From positions 152,659 to 216,658 of the forward strand of contig CAMYAE010000002.1 of the NCBI GenBank assembly GCA_947253655.1: a stretch of DNA of 64,000 nt. The letters run 5' to 3'. The notes beneath the pieces are model-generated. The model did no database searches. It was given only the letters and a program-made list of their open reading frames with translations, and was not told the origin of the DNA. Below, piece by piece: positions 17,882-25,963 of the stretch. Positions within the stretch are counted from its first letter, which is position 1. Each line of letters starts with the position of its first letter. This stretch comes from an uncultured Bacteroidales bacterium (GTDB taxonomy: Bacteria > Bacteroidota > Bacteroidia > Bacteroidales > UBA932). A program made the position numbers and the translations under genes.

Positions 17882-18460
17882 TTAAGCCTCCGGAGTTTCG
17901 GCAGGAGCCTCAGCAGGGGCTTCTGCAGGAGCGGCTGCCGCCTCTTCAGCTGCCTTAGCCGCTGCAGCTGCTTCCGCTGCTTTCCTTGCCTCTTCCTCTT
18001 CCTCAGCTTTCTTCTTTGCAAGAGCCTCAGCCCTTTCCTTGTTCACCTTAGCCTCAGCCTCGACCGCAGCTTTTGCCTTATCGGCGGCAGCCTTGCTCAA
18101 GCCGCTTTTCTTAGCTTCGATTTTGGCATCTCTCTGGGCTTTCCATTCAGCAAACTTCTTGTCTGCTTCTTCCTGGGAAAAAGCTCCTTTTGCCACTCCG
18201 CCTGCAAGATGCTTGCGCAGTAGAACTCCCTCATAAGAAAGGATGCGGCGTGTGACAAGTGTAAGTTCTGCACCTACATTCAGCCAGGCAAGAGCTTTCT
18301 CTTTGTCGAGAACGATGGTTGCCGGGTTGGTATTAGGGTTGTAGGTACCGATTTGCTCGATATAACGACCGTCACGCGGTGAGCGTGTGTCTGCCACTAC
18401 AATGTGGAAGAATGCGAAATTCTTCTTTCCGTGGCGCTGTAAACGAATTTTAACAGCCAT
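17882..18460 (-). CDS. rpsP: 30S ribosomal protein S16 with long charged C-terminal tail
   Basis: 192 residues. Residues 1-about 85 are S16 (AVKIRLQRHGKKNFAFFHIV, then SPRDGRYIEQIGTYNPN). Residues about 95-192 are an extension rich in Ala, Glu and Lys with runs such as KKAEEEEEARKAAE and a PAEAPAE-type end, likely a helix followed by a disordered tail. Long S16 tails are known in Bacteroidota. Heads the rpsP-rimM unit and has a TATCTTTG element 58 bases upstream. Confidence 0.96.
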   Translation of the reverse strand: MAVKIRLQRHGKKNFAFFHIVVADTRSPRDGRYIEQIGTYNPNTNPATIVLDKEKALAWLNVGAELTLVTRRILSYEGVLLRKHLAGGVAKGAFSQEEADKKFAEWKAQRDAKIEAKKSGLSKAAADKAKAAVEAEAKVNKERAEALAKKKAEEEEEARKAAEAAAAAKAAEEAAAAPAEAPAEAPAETPEA

Positions 18461-18518
18461 TGTGAATCTGTTTAAAAATTAATAAATAAGTATTGCTCCC
18501 TACACGAGAAAGCATCTG

Positions 18519-18526
18519 CAAAGATA
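18519..18526 (-). promoter_or_regulatory. -7 promoter element for rpsP-rimM
   Basis: TATCTTTG on the minus strand matches TAnnTTTG, 58 bases upstream of the rpsP start. A TTTG (plus-strand CAAA at 18549-18552) lies 22 bases further upstream as a possible -33 box. Confidence 0.6.
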
Positions 18527-18540
18527 TGAATAATTTTTGA

Positions 18541-19869
18541 CTATTTGCCAAAAGCGGCTTTTATCTTGTCAGTGGAATCCAAAAGTTCCCAGCCGAAGAA
18601 CTGCACGATCTTCTCGGTCTCCTTCCCATCTCGGATTAGTTTCATAGTCTTCCGATAAGGTTTGCGGCCCATGTGCCCATAGGCGGCAGTAGGCTCATAG
18701 ATCGGATTCTTCAATTGGAATTTTTCTATTATCTTGGCCGGACGCAAATCGAACAGCTCGTTTATTTTTTTAGCTATATAGCTGTCTGTGAACTGTTTGC
18801 CATTCTTGTCGGAAGCTGCGGTGCCGTATGTGTCTACGAAAATGCTCACCGGCTCGGCAATTCCTATTGCGTATGCAATCTGGACGAGCATTTCCTTTGC
18901 TATGCCGGCCGCTACCATATTCTTGGCTATATATCTGGCAGCGTATGCCGCGCTTCTGTCCACTTTTGAAGGGTCTTTTCCCGAAAAAGCTCCGCCGCCG
19001 TGGGCTCCCTTTCCTCCGTAGGTGTCCACAATGATTTTCCTTCCGGTCAATCCTGTGTCGCCGTGCGGCCCTCCGATTACAAATTTGCCGGTAGGATTTA
19101 CATGCAGAATGAATTTGTCATCGAATAGGGCAGCCGTCTCCTCCGGCAGGCTCGTGAGCAGTTTAGGAATAAGTATTGTCCTTACGTCTTTTTCAATCCT
19201 GTCGTGCATAGCCTTGTCGGCTTTGTCTTTGCCGTATTGCCTCACGGCCTCTTCATAGCTCATCTTGCCTAAAGTCGAATCGGCAAATTCATCGTGCTGC
19301 GTCGAGATAACAATAGTATGCACCCTGACAGGCTTGTTGCACTCGTCATATTCGACTGTGAACTGGGATTTTGCATCAGGACGCAGATACGGCATCAGAG
19401 CCGGAGAATTTTTGCGGATATCGGCAAGGATTTTCAATGCTTCATGCGACAAGGCTAATGGCAATGGCATATATTCCTTTGTGTCGCTGCAGGCATATCC
19501 GAACATCATGCCCTGGTCTCCTGCACCCTGCTCGTCAGGCTCGTTACGCACTACACCGCGGTTGATGTCCGCACTCTGTTCGTGAAGAGCCGACATCACT
19601 CCGCAGGAATTGCCGTCAAACATGTAATCGGCCCTATTGTAGCCTATCCTGTTGATAGTATTGCGTACGATAGTCTGAATGTCCACGTATGCCTCAGAGC
19701 GAACTTCTCCCATTACGACCACCATGCCGGTAGAGCAGAATGACTCGCAAGCAACTTTGGCTTCCGGGTCCTGTCGCAGAAAATCATCAAGGATTGCATC
19801 GGATATCTGATCTGACACCTTGTCCGGATGCCCCTCCGAAACCGATTCCGAAGTAAATAAATAATTCAT
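18541..19869 (-). CDS. metK: S-adenosylmethionine synthetase
   Basis: 442 residues, longer than the about 384 of E. coli but usual for Bacteroidota. N-terminal SESVSEGHPDKVSDQISDA, the first signature GAGDQGMMFGYA and the P-loop-like second signature GGGAFSGKDPSKVDRSAAY are intact. It makes SAM from methionine and ATP. Its leader carries a SAM-II riboswitch, so the product likely represses its own synthesis by hiding the ribosome binding site. Confidence 0.97.
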   Translation of the reverse strand: MNYLFTSESVSEGHPDKVSDQISDAILDDFLRQDPEAKVACESFCSTGMVVVMGEVRSEAYVDIQTIVRNTINRIGYNRADYMFDGNSCGVMSALHEQSADINRGVVRNEPDEQGAGDQGMMFGYACSDTKEYMPLPLALSHEALKILADIRKNSPALMPYLRPDAKSQFTVEYDECNKPVRVHTIVISTQHDEFADSTLGKMSYEEAVRQYGKDKADKAMHDRIEKDVRTILIPKLLTSLPEETAALFDDKFILHVNPTGKFVIGGPHGDTGLTGRKIIVDTYGGKGAHGGGAFSGKDPSKVDRSAAYAARYIAKNMVAAGIAKEMLVQIAYAIGIAEPVSIFVDTYGTAASDKNGKQFTDSYIAKKINELFDLRPAKIIEKFQLKNPIYEPTAAYGHMGRKPYRKTMKLIRDGKETEKIVQFFGWELLDSTDKIKAAFGK

Positions 19870-19949
19870 AACATCGTCTTTTAATAAAGACAGACGGCGG
19901 CCGGGCTATGTTACATGAAAAATACGCTTTTTAAAGCGCAGATTGAAAT

Positions 19950-19999
19950 CTTTTTAGCATTTTTTTCACGTGGTTGCAAGCAGCCAAATCTGTCCACGT
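19950..19999 (-). promoter_or_regulatory. SAM-II riboswitch in the metK leader
   Basis: On the minus strand the leader has P1 stem CGTGG (plus 19994-19998) pairing with CCACG (19969-19973), the loop GATTTGG...GCTTGCAA and the 3' pseudoknot strand TGCTAAAAAG. This matches the SAM-II class layout (GAUUU...UUGCA, stem, then GCUAAAAAG). SAM-II aptamers are known before methionine and SAM genes in Alphaproteobacteria and Bacteroidota. The position, between a strong promoter and metK, fits. The pseudoknot strand lies about 80 bases from the metK start, so the mechanism by which it controls translation or termination is not obvious. Confidence 0.85.
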
Positions 20000-20012
20000 T
20001 TCTAATATTCTG

Positions 20013-20044
20013 CAAATATAATCATTTGCACAATATATTACAAA
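20013..20044 (-). promoter_or_regulatory. Promoter of metK (near-perfect Bacteroidota consensus)
   Basis: Minus strand: TTTG (plus 20041-20044), 20-base spacer, TATATTTG (plus 20013-20020). This equals the TTTG-N19-21-TAnnTTTG consensus. Transcription would start about 7 bases downstream, just before the SAM-II aptamer. Confidence 0.75.
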
Positions 20045-20093
20045 ATTTTATTGTGTCTTATTTTCGCGGAAGAGTCAACAAGCAAAGGCAAGC

Positions 20094-20139
20094 GTAAGGG
20101 GCTGCCCTCAGGCCGACACGTTGTTCCCGTTCCCCTTAC
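20094..20139 (-). terminator. Possible hairpin at the end of the 13-gene minus-strand cluster
   Basis: 8-bp inverted repeat GTAAGGGG (20094-20101) and CCCCTTAC (20132-20139) with a 30-base loop, starting 1 base after the stop of the last gene. No T-run follows on the minus strand, so it may be an mRNA end-stabilising hairpin rather than an intrinsic terminator. Confidence 0.35.
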
Positions 20140-20140
20140 A

Positions 20141-21805
20141 TCAGAACGAGGTGGTGAGGGCGAAATTCAGACCGGTGTAGGCCGGCATGCGGCGACATAC
20201 ACCACCGGAACAGATAAATCCTTCGCGATTGCGTCCGTATGCAAGTGAAAGCCTTGTGCGGCCTGAAGTGAAGCTGGCACCAGCATTATAATAGTGCGTG
20301 GTGCTTACATCCTTACCTATGTTGAACATGTCGCTCAAGAATATGCTCCATTTCGGTGCAAAGTTCAGTTCGGCGAGAGCTGCCGTCCAGTCTTCATTGT
20401 CAGGCGACAGCAGATACTGGATTTCTACCCGGCTTGATATAGCCGGTGTCCATTTGTAGGTCATGTCGAGAACGAAGATATGTGACGTATCCAATATATC
20501 GTTAAGCTCTTTTGTCGGGTTGTACTCTTGTAAGGAATACAGAAATATGCCTTTGAAACGTCTTGAAAACTGCTTTTCTATATCAAAATTGAAGTTTCGG
20601 TATAGAATATTACCGGCAGCCAGCCAACCGGAGCAGCTATTTGTGTAGAAGGTTGAGAAATTGGAATGCACTTTCATGCCCCTTTTGCCGCCTATTGCAC
20701 TGCCTCTTTTAAAATAATAGAATATATCGGCCTGCCCACCTATTTCTCCTCTGTTGAAATCCCCGTTATTGTAGACAAGACCTGTCTGTGGCGTGTATGG
20801 ATGCATGTTTGTAAGCATATAGGTGTATTGAGCACATAGAGCGGGGATATAATTTATCATATTTATTTCGGCAATTTTGTCGTCATAAATCTTCGAATCA
20901 ATCCATTCAAGCCTCCTCATTGCAACTTGAACTCCTAAGCCATTTCCATTGTATCCCATTTCTACGAGGGCGGCATTCCCATTGTGAAAAATATATTTAT
21001 CTCTGGTTGACACCGAAAGTGGATTGTTGTAGTATTTTTGCCCAGAGCCGACATATTCGCCTTTTGCGAAAAAACCCTTGTAACCTCCGTTTAGCCTTAT
21101 GGAATAACCGTCCCTGTTAGGTTTCATTCCAGCCTCGGCAAGTAAATCCGACACTTCCTCATATTTGTCAAGGAACGAGCCCTCAATATTCAGTGAGCCG
21201 GATCCCCATGAAAGCAGCTCCCCTAATGAAAATGATAGGTCTGCACCCCGCACTTTGGTGGAGGCGTAGGCCATGCCGTATCTCGGTGCTCCCCATATAG
21301 CTTTGATATTAATGATATTATTAAAATTATAGCTAAATCTTGCTCCCAGGGTTGCATTGTTCAGGCCTAAAGCCCTGTCCTCCCAGGAGCGAAAGAGCAG
21401 GCCGGAGCCGAGCTGATCGTAGAATGTCCCGACGGTTATGGAAAACCGTCCGTCCTGCCAGCCTGCATAAACCGAGGTCAGGTCCGTCCCGCTTAATTCG
21501 GACGGATGTCCGAGCAGGGCAGGGTAATAGCCCTCAAGCTGTACGCCGGCCGAAAACCTTTTCCTGTAATAGTCTAACTTAAGATAGTTGTTAGAGCCGA
21601 ACTTGTCATCGGGGGTAATGGCTCCCGAATTCGAATCCTTGACATAAAGGATTGAATTGGTTTCGAAACTACCGGTCAGATGTTCGCCCTTTTCTTTTGC
21701 AGGTTCTGCCTCCTTGTATGATTGTGCCGATGCAGAGCCGATGACACCTGACGTAAACAATACAAGGATTGCTGCTGCAATTCTTGTAGAAACATTTATT
21801 GCCAT
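20141..21805 (-). CDS. DUF6029-family exported protein, probable outer-membrane barrel
   Basis: 554 residues from the chosen start. A signal peptide (AINVSTRIAAAILVL... cleaved after ASAQ) is followed by a Gly/aromatic-rich, beta-strand pattern ending in NFALTTSF with a terminal Phe, as in outer-membrane barrels. It resembles DUF6029 proteins of Bacteroidota (FETNSILYVKDS, GSNNYLKLDYYRKRFSAG, GTFYDQLGSGLLFRSWEDR). An ATG six codons upstream exists, but the start at 21805 overlaps the TlpA-like stop (TAATG), which is typical coupling. Function unknown. Last gene of the subtilase cluster. Confidence 0.7.
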   Translation of the reverse strand: MAINVSTRIAAAILVLFTSGVIGSASAQSYKEAEPAKEKGEHLTGSFETNSILYVKDSNSGAITPDDKFGSNNYLKLDYYRKRFSAGVQLEGYYPALLGHPSELSGTDLTSVYAGWQDGRFSITVGTFYDQLGSGLLFRSWEDRALGLNNATLGARFSYNFNNIINIKAIWGAPRYGMAYASTKVRGADLSFSLGELLSWGSGSLNIEGSFLDKYEEVSDLLAEAGMKPNRDGYSIRLNGGYKGFFAKGEYVGSGQKYYNNPLSVSTRDKYIFHNGNAALVEMGYNGNGLGVQVAMRRLEWIDSKIYDDKIAEINMINYIPALCAQYTYMLTNMHPYTPQTGLVYNNGDFNRGEIGGQADIFYYFKRGSAIGGKRGMKVHSNFSTFYTNSCSGWLAAGNILYRNFNFDIEKQFSRRFKGIFLYSLQEYNPTKELNDILDTSHIFVLDMTYKWTPAISSRVEIQYLLSPDNEDWTAALAELNFAPKWSIFLSDMFNIGKDVSTTHYYNAGASFTSGRTRLSLAYGRNREGFICSGGVCRRMPAYTGLNFALTTSF

Positions 21806-22296
21806 TATTTCCGTATTTCGCATAGTGCCTTGAAGATCTCTTCTTCAGAGCCTGGAGTATAGCCTGTATGGGAATAGACAATTTTGCCTTTAGGGTCGAG
21901 CACAAATACCTGAGGGGTCAGGCTCACGTTCATGGCTCTCGCAAAATCCTGATTTTTGTCGTAAAGCAGGATGAAATCCTCCCAACCGCGTCCTTGCGCG
22001 AAAGATTTTGCCTTGGTGTTAAACCGGCTGTCGTCAATGGACACAGCTATCATTTTGAATTTGACCTTCTCTATCCAGTCAGGATATGCTTCTGAAATTG
22101 CATCAAGTTCGGTGATACAAGGCTTGCAGGTCATGGCCCAGAATGAAATTACTGTCGGAATTTTCCCGTCGGGAAGACATGCCGTATCGAATTTACAGCC
22201 TTTTCCGTCTTCAACGGTGACGGAAGGTATCTGTGCCATTGCAGTAAATGCAAAAAACAGGGAAAACAATATAGCGGAAATCTTTTTCATAATCAT
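21805..22296 (-). CDS. TlpA/ResA-like thiol-disulfide oxidoreductase, exported
   Basis: 163 residues. A signal peptide ends near residue 22 (AMAQ). The thioredoxin fold has active-site CKPC at 57-60 in SFWAMTCKPCITELD, and a cis-Pro in LTPQVFVLDPKGK. It probably reduces or shuttles disulfides in the periplasm. It lies between the PorV/PorQ-like gene (3 bases) and the DUF6029 gene (1-base overlap), in the same operon as cysteine-containing secreted peptidases, so a folding role for the exported proteins is plausible. ATG codons at 22296 and 22290 are both possible. Confidence 0.9.
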   Translation of the reverse strand: MIMKKISAILFSLFFAFTAMAQIPSVTVEDGKGCKFDTACLPDGKIPTVISFWAMTCKPCITELDAISEAYPDWIEKVKFKMIAVSIDDSRFNTKAKSFAQGRGWEDFILLYDKNQDFARAMNVSLTPQVFVLDPKGKIVYSHTGYTPGSEEEIFKALCEIRK

Positions 22297-22299
22297 AAT

Positions 22300-23238
22300 T
22301 TAGAATTTATAACCTAAACTTGCTGTGATTGAATTACCTATAATATCGTTGCCGAATATTATAGCTCCTTCAAGTATAAAGCCGAAGTATTCAAAACCCA
22401 GGCCAAGGGTGCCGAAAGACGGCAAAATGGCCTTGTCAGTTCCGTAGTGATAGCCGCCTCTGATGAAGCCTATATCCCACAGTCCCACTTCAGCTCCTAT
22501 CCCGGCTGTCAGATTGCCGGAGAAATAGCAGTTCAAATCGAGGGAACCTGCGACCGAAAGAAATGGAGTCAGCTCCTTTGTGTAGGTTGTGGCTGCAACA
22601 GCAGCCGTAGGAAGAGAGAAGGAGTCTCCGGAATAGGATTTCACCTTGCCTCCTATGTCTGAAACCCCGGCGGTAACTCCGAAGTCTCCAAACCGTCCCA
22701 TTATGAAAATGTCAGCCGCAAGATTGGAATAAGTATTGTGCTCACCGGCTTCTGACCTGTAATATTTCAAGTTGGCACCTGTTGAATATTTTTCCAAAAA
22801 ACGATAGCCTGCCCCTATTCCAAACTGATAGTCAGCGGGTTTAACGCGGCCTGTAGGCACATTGAATTCATTGACTGTATTGTAACTTTTCCATCCTTGA
22901 TACAGCCCGGCAATCGCCAAACCAAGGTTTTTCCCTATTTTCACGGCAGCTCCTCCTCCGAAGAACGAGCCTCCGAAATCCTTCCGGCCCCAGGATTGAT
23001 AAAGTGTCTTAACTTGAAAAGTACCCTCATAGAACGGTAAAGATGCAGATGACGATAAGGCACTCCAGGCGGGAGATGAGCAATCTGCCTTTCCCGTGAA
23101 TCCCATTGCCGCCCCTTTTGCATCTCTGGAAATTCCGGCAAAAGGGAAAACTTCCTGACCTCCGGTTGTCTGTGCCTGTGTCCTGCACAAAGAGCACAAA
23201 ATAATTATTGATGATATTAAGAGGAATTTCAATCTCAT
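22300..23238 (-). CDS. PorV/PorQ-family outer-membrane protein
   Basis: 312 residues. Signal peptide (cleaved after TQAQ), then VFPFAGISRDAKGAAMGFTGKA, the start typical of PorV/PorQ (FadL-like) barrels, with repeated Gly-rich strands and terminal Phe (SLGYKF). PorV and PorQ are T9SS partners: PorV carries cargo C-terminal domains and PorQ takes part in cargo attachment. It lies 5 bases downstream of a subtilase that has a T9SS sorting domain, so a dedicated secretion partner is a reasonable inference. Which of the two families is closer cannot be settled. Confidence 0.75.
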   Translation of the reverse strand: MRLKFLLISSIIILCSLCRTQAQTTGGQEVFPFAGISRDAKGAAMGFTGKADCSSPAWSALSSSASLPFYEGTFQVKTLYQSWGRKDFGGSFFGGGAAVKIGKNLGLAIAGLYQGWKSYNTVNEFNVPTGRVKPADYQFGIGAGYRFLEKYSTGANLKYYRSEAGEHNTYSNLAADIFIMGRFGDFGVTAGVSDIGGKVKSYSGDSFSLPTAAVAATTYTKELTPFLSVAGSLDLNCYFSGNLTAGIGAEVGLWDIGFIRGGYHYGTDKAILPSFGTLGLGFEYFGFILEGAIIFGNDIIGNSITASLGYKF

Positions 23239-23243
23239 GATTA

Positions 23244-25889
23244 TTACAGTTTTATGAATGTCTGTCTATAAGTTTCTCCGTTCATTACTGTTGTAAGCAG
23301 ATATTTTCCCGGTGCACAGGAAGTCATATCAATTGAGTGCGGAGTGAAAGCTCCAAGGGTGACCTTGTTGTCGTAGACTATGGAACCGTTTGCAGTTTCT
23401 ATCCTGACTTCGGCCTCGCTTTCCTGCACGCTTCCTCGCAGATTGAGCGTTGTCCTGACAGGATTAGGGTAGGCTTCGAAATTGACGCCCTTGTCCCTGA
23501 CGAGAATTCTGAATGACGACAGAGCCGTGTCGTTGAGAGCATCTGTTGCCGTTATGCTAACATTTGCAAGTCCATAGCCCAGCACTTTGAATGTCACCTT
23601 ATTGTCTTTTACGTTCTTTATAGCTATTATATTGCCGTTGTCGGCTGATAAACTGTAAGTCAGAGGCTCTCCGTCGGCATCGGAGAAGATCTCCGACATA
23701 TCTATCGTAAATTCTGCGGAAGGGTCTGAAATATATTTGTCTTCAATTTTCCCTGTAGAGGAAGGGGCATTATTCTTTAATATTGTATATTTTATGTCGA
23801 GAACGGAGCTCTTTCCGTATTCATCTGTAGCCTTTATTTGGGCGGTGTATGTCCCGGCAGGAGCGTTTTTCCCTATTATTTTAAGTTTATGGGTGCGGCT
23901 TGCAGCATCTCCTGTGAGGGTTGCCGCAGCTGAGCCGGCTGTGAAATCTACCGTGAATTTATGCCCGTCAGGATCCGTAATATCGAAAAGGGCATCTATT
24001 GTCTGAAATGCACGTAGCGTAAAGTCTGTTTGGGTACCTGAAATGACAGGAGCATTGTTGTCAAGGGTAGTTACCTCTTTGATTTCGGAAGCTGCGGAAT
24101 AATGTCCGGAATAATCCTTTGCGAACAACGCTATATAATATTTAGTATTGAATTCAAGACCTTTTATGTCGGCAGACACTTCCTCCCCGGCTTTTTTCTT
24201 AGGGAAATCAGTAACTGCGAATACGGCATTCTCCGAAGGGTCGGCAGGATTGAACGACTCTATGTCCATACGATTTTTTGCAGCGACAACCATTACTCCG
24301 TATGCCCTTTTCCCCGAAGCCGACTTAGGAAGATTGAATTTGCATAAAATTGAATTGGAGGTCTGTTGGACAGTATATGGGGCTACAGGTTCCGGAATAT
24401 GCTTGCCGTCAATGGTCATTGAGCCGAGAGCGTCTACGAGATTTCCTATATGTTCCGTCTCCGGTATAAAACCGGTTCTTGCCCCATTGAGAAGTTTTTC
24501 TTTAAGTGCATCGGCAGTGAATCCAGGACCACCGTAATATGATACTATCAGGGCCGCAATCCCTGATACCTGCGGGCAAGACATGGAAGTGCCGGAAGAT
24601 AGTCCGTATGCGCCTTCATTTTGCGGGTATGTACTTAGAATATCGGTGCCTGGAGCACATACATCGACCCATTTGCCGTAGTTCGAGAAAGAGGCTTTCT
24701 TTCCGGCGGCATCAGTAGCTCCAACGCTTATTACCCTGTCATAAGAACTGATTATGTCGTAATCGATGTTTTCATTGCCGGCAGAGAATATAACGATTCC
24801 TCCTTTCATAGGAGAGTCCGGGAGCTGATTTCCTTCGTTGTCGCAACCGGCATTGTCGATAAAATAGTCGATAGCGTCTTTAAGAACGGAATAATTGCCT
24901 GCAAGTGTCTGTGCTTTGTATGTTTCGAGTTCTTCTTTCGACACTTTGCCGTCCTGGTTGGAGTCGGCAATATAGCCCCAGCTGTTCTGGCTTATTACAG
25001 CACCATGATCCGCAGCCCATGTAAATGCTGCAGCCGTCTCTGCAATAGGAGCGGAAAGCTCTTTTCCGGTAGATGTGTCAAAGATCTGGCATGAGAGAAG
25101 TCTTACTCCCTTTTGACCCTTAGCCTTGTCTCCGCCGGCAACGCCGCTTACTCCTATTCCGTTGTTATTTACTGCTGCCAACGTGCCTCCCACATGAGTA
25201 CCATGTGTGTGAGGAGTTATTTTGTAGCTGTCCGTCAAAAAATTTTTGCTTCCGTTTGCTCCGGCAGGAATAAGGTTATCTGTAAGATCGGGGTGCGTAG
25301 GATCTATACCTCCGTCATTGACGGCCACTATTACCTTGTCGCTTCCCACAGTATAGTCCTCCCATACTTGCTCGACATTGATATCCAGACCTTTCCTGTA
25401 CCGACCAGTACCGGGGTTGATATAATGCCACTGCTCTTTTAACCTTGGATCATTAAAGCCCCGAAGGTGTCCTAATATGCTTTTTTCAACTTTGACAATG
25501 CCCGGTATCGAGCCTAATTCAGACTGGGCCTTTGTGACCGGAGTGTTTGAGTCAAATTCGATTTTGTACCATTTGTGCAGCCCATACCTGCGTGCGCGCG
25601 GTTCAAATTGTCCTGCATCGGCGAAGACTCTTCTTATCGACTTGATTCCAAGTCCTCCGAATACCGAATTCAGTGCTGCCGATTTTGTCGCCATGTTCCC
25701 GGATTTAAGGTCATCTTCGACAAGATTTATAAGATTATCGTCAAATTGCACTATGGCCACACCTTCCTCGTATATGGCATCGGTGTTCGCATTCTGCGAT
25801 GTCGTTACCGTCTCGGTTGGTTTGTCCGTTTCTTTGGCACAACCGGCAAGGATAATGAGGATTGCAGCAGGTAATAAAAACTTTTTCAT
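23244..25889 (-). CDS. Subtilisin-like S8 peptidase with lipobox and T9SS C-terminal sorting domain
   Basis: 881 residues. Order: signal with lipobox ILAGC (Cys17); propeptide-like region about 40-140; S8 catalytic domain about 185-480 with Asp192 (AVNDGGIDPTHPD), His229 (HGTHVGG) and Ser435 (SSGTSMSCPQVSG), all intact. An EF-hand-like loop (DSNQDGKVSKEE, 309-320) is inserted in the catalytic domain. Fibronectin- and cadherin-like domains follow (about 500-790), then a type A T9SS sorting domain (about 798-881, FEAYPNPVRTTLNLRG ... GKYLLTTVMNGE). It is predicted to be a surface or secreted endopeptidase. Having both a lipobox and a T9SS tail is unusual. It heads a run with PorV/PorQ-like and TlpA-like genes. 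Confidence 0.93.
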   Translation of the reverse strand: MKKFLLPAAILIILAGCAKETDKPTETVTTSQNANTDAIYEEGVAIVQFDDNLINLVEDDLKSGNMATKSAALNSVFGGLGIKSIRRVFADAGQFEPRARRYGLHKWYKIEFDSNTPVTKAQSELGSIPGIVKVEKSILGHLRGFNDPRLKEQWHYINPGTGRYRKGLDINVEQVWEDYTVGSDKVIVAVNDGGIDPTHPDLTDNLIPAGANGSKNFLTDSYKITPHTHGTHVGGTLAAVNNNGIGVSGVAGGDKAKGQKGVRLLSCQIFDTSTGKELSAPIAETAAAFTWAADHGAVISQNSWGYIADSNQDGKVSKEELETYKAQTLAGNYSVLKDAIDYFIDNAGCDNEGNQLPDSPMKGGIVIFSAGNENIDYDIISSYDRVISVGATDAAGKKASFSNYGKWVDVCAPGTDILSTYPQNEGAYGLSSGTSMSCPQVSGIAALIVSYYGGPGFTADALKEKLLNGARTGFIPETEHIGNLVDALGSMTIDGKHIPEPVAPYTVQQTSNSILCKFNLPKSASGKRAYGVMVVAAKNRMDIESFNPADPSENAVFAVTDFPKKKAGEEVSADIKGLEFNTKYYIALFAKDYSGHYSAASEIKEVTTLDNNAPVISGTQTDFTLRAFQTIDALFDITDPDGHKFTVDFTAGSAAATLTGDAASRTHKLKIIGKNAPAGTYTAQIKATDEYGKSSVLDIKYTILKNNAPSSTGKIEDKYISDPSAEFTIDMSEIFSDADGEPLTYSLSADNGNIIAIKNVKDNKVTFKVLGYGLANVSITATDALNDTALSSFRILVRDKGVNFEAYPNPVRTTLNLRGSVQESEAEVRIETANGSIVYDNKVTLGAFTPHSIDMTSCAPGKYLLTTVMNGETYRQTFIKL

Positions 25890-25913
25890 TTGGTACTTAT
25901 GTAATAATTATAA

Positions 25914-25950
25914 AGAGTGTCCGCCAAAAGCGGGTTCAAGCGGACACTCT
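25914..25950 (-). terminator. Hairpin between the LRR protein and the T9SS subtilase
   Basis: Perfect 11-bp inverted repeat agagtgtccgc (25914-25924) and gcggacactct (25940-25950) with a 15-base loop, inside the 74-base gap between the two genes. The minus-strand sequence after it is AT-rich (CTTTATAATTATT) but lacks a pure T-run. It may attenuate transcription, splitting the cluster into two levels of expression. Confidence 0.5.
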
Positions 25951-25963
25951 GAAGTTGCAAAGT

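Noticed and set aside
19870..20140. Small protein genes in the metK leader region
   Set aside because: Open frames here overlap the promoter and SAM-II aptamer and have no coding support.
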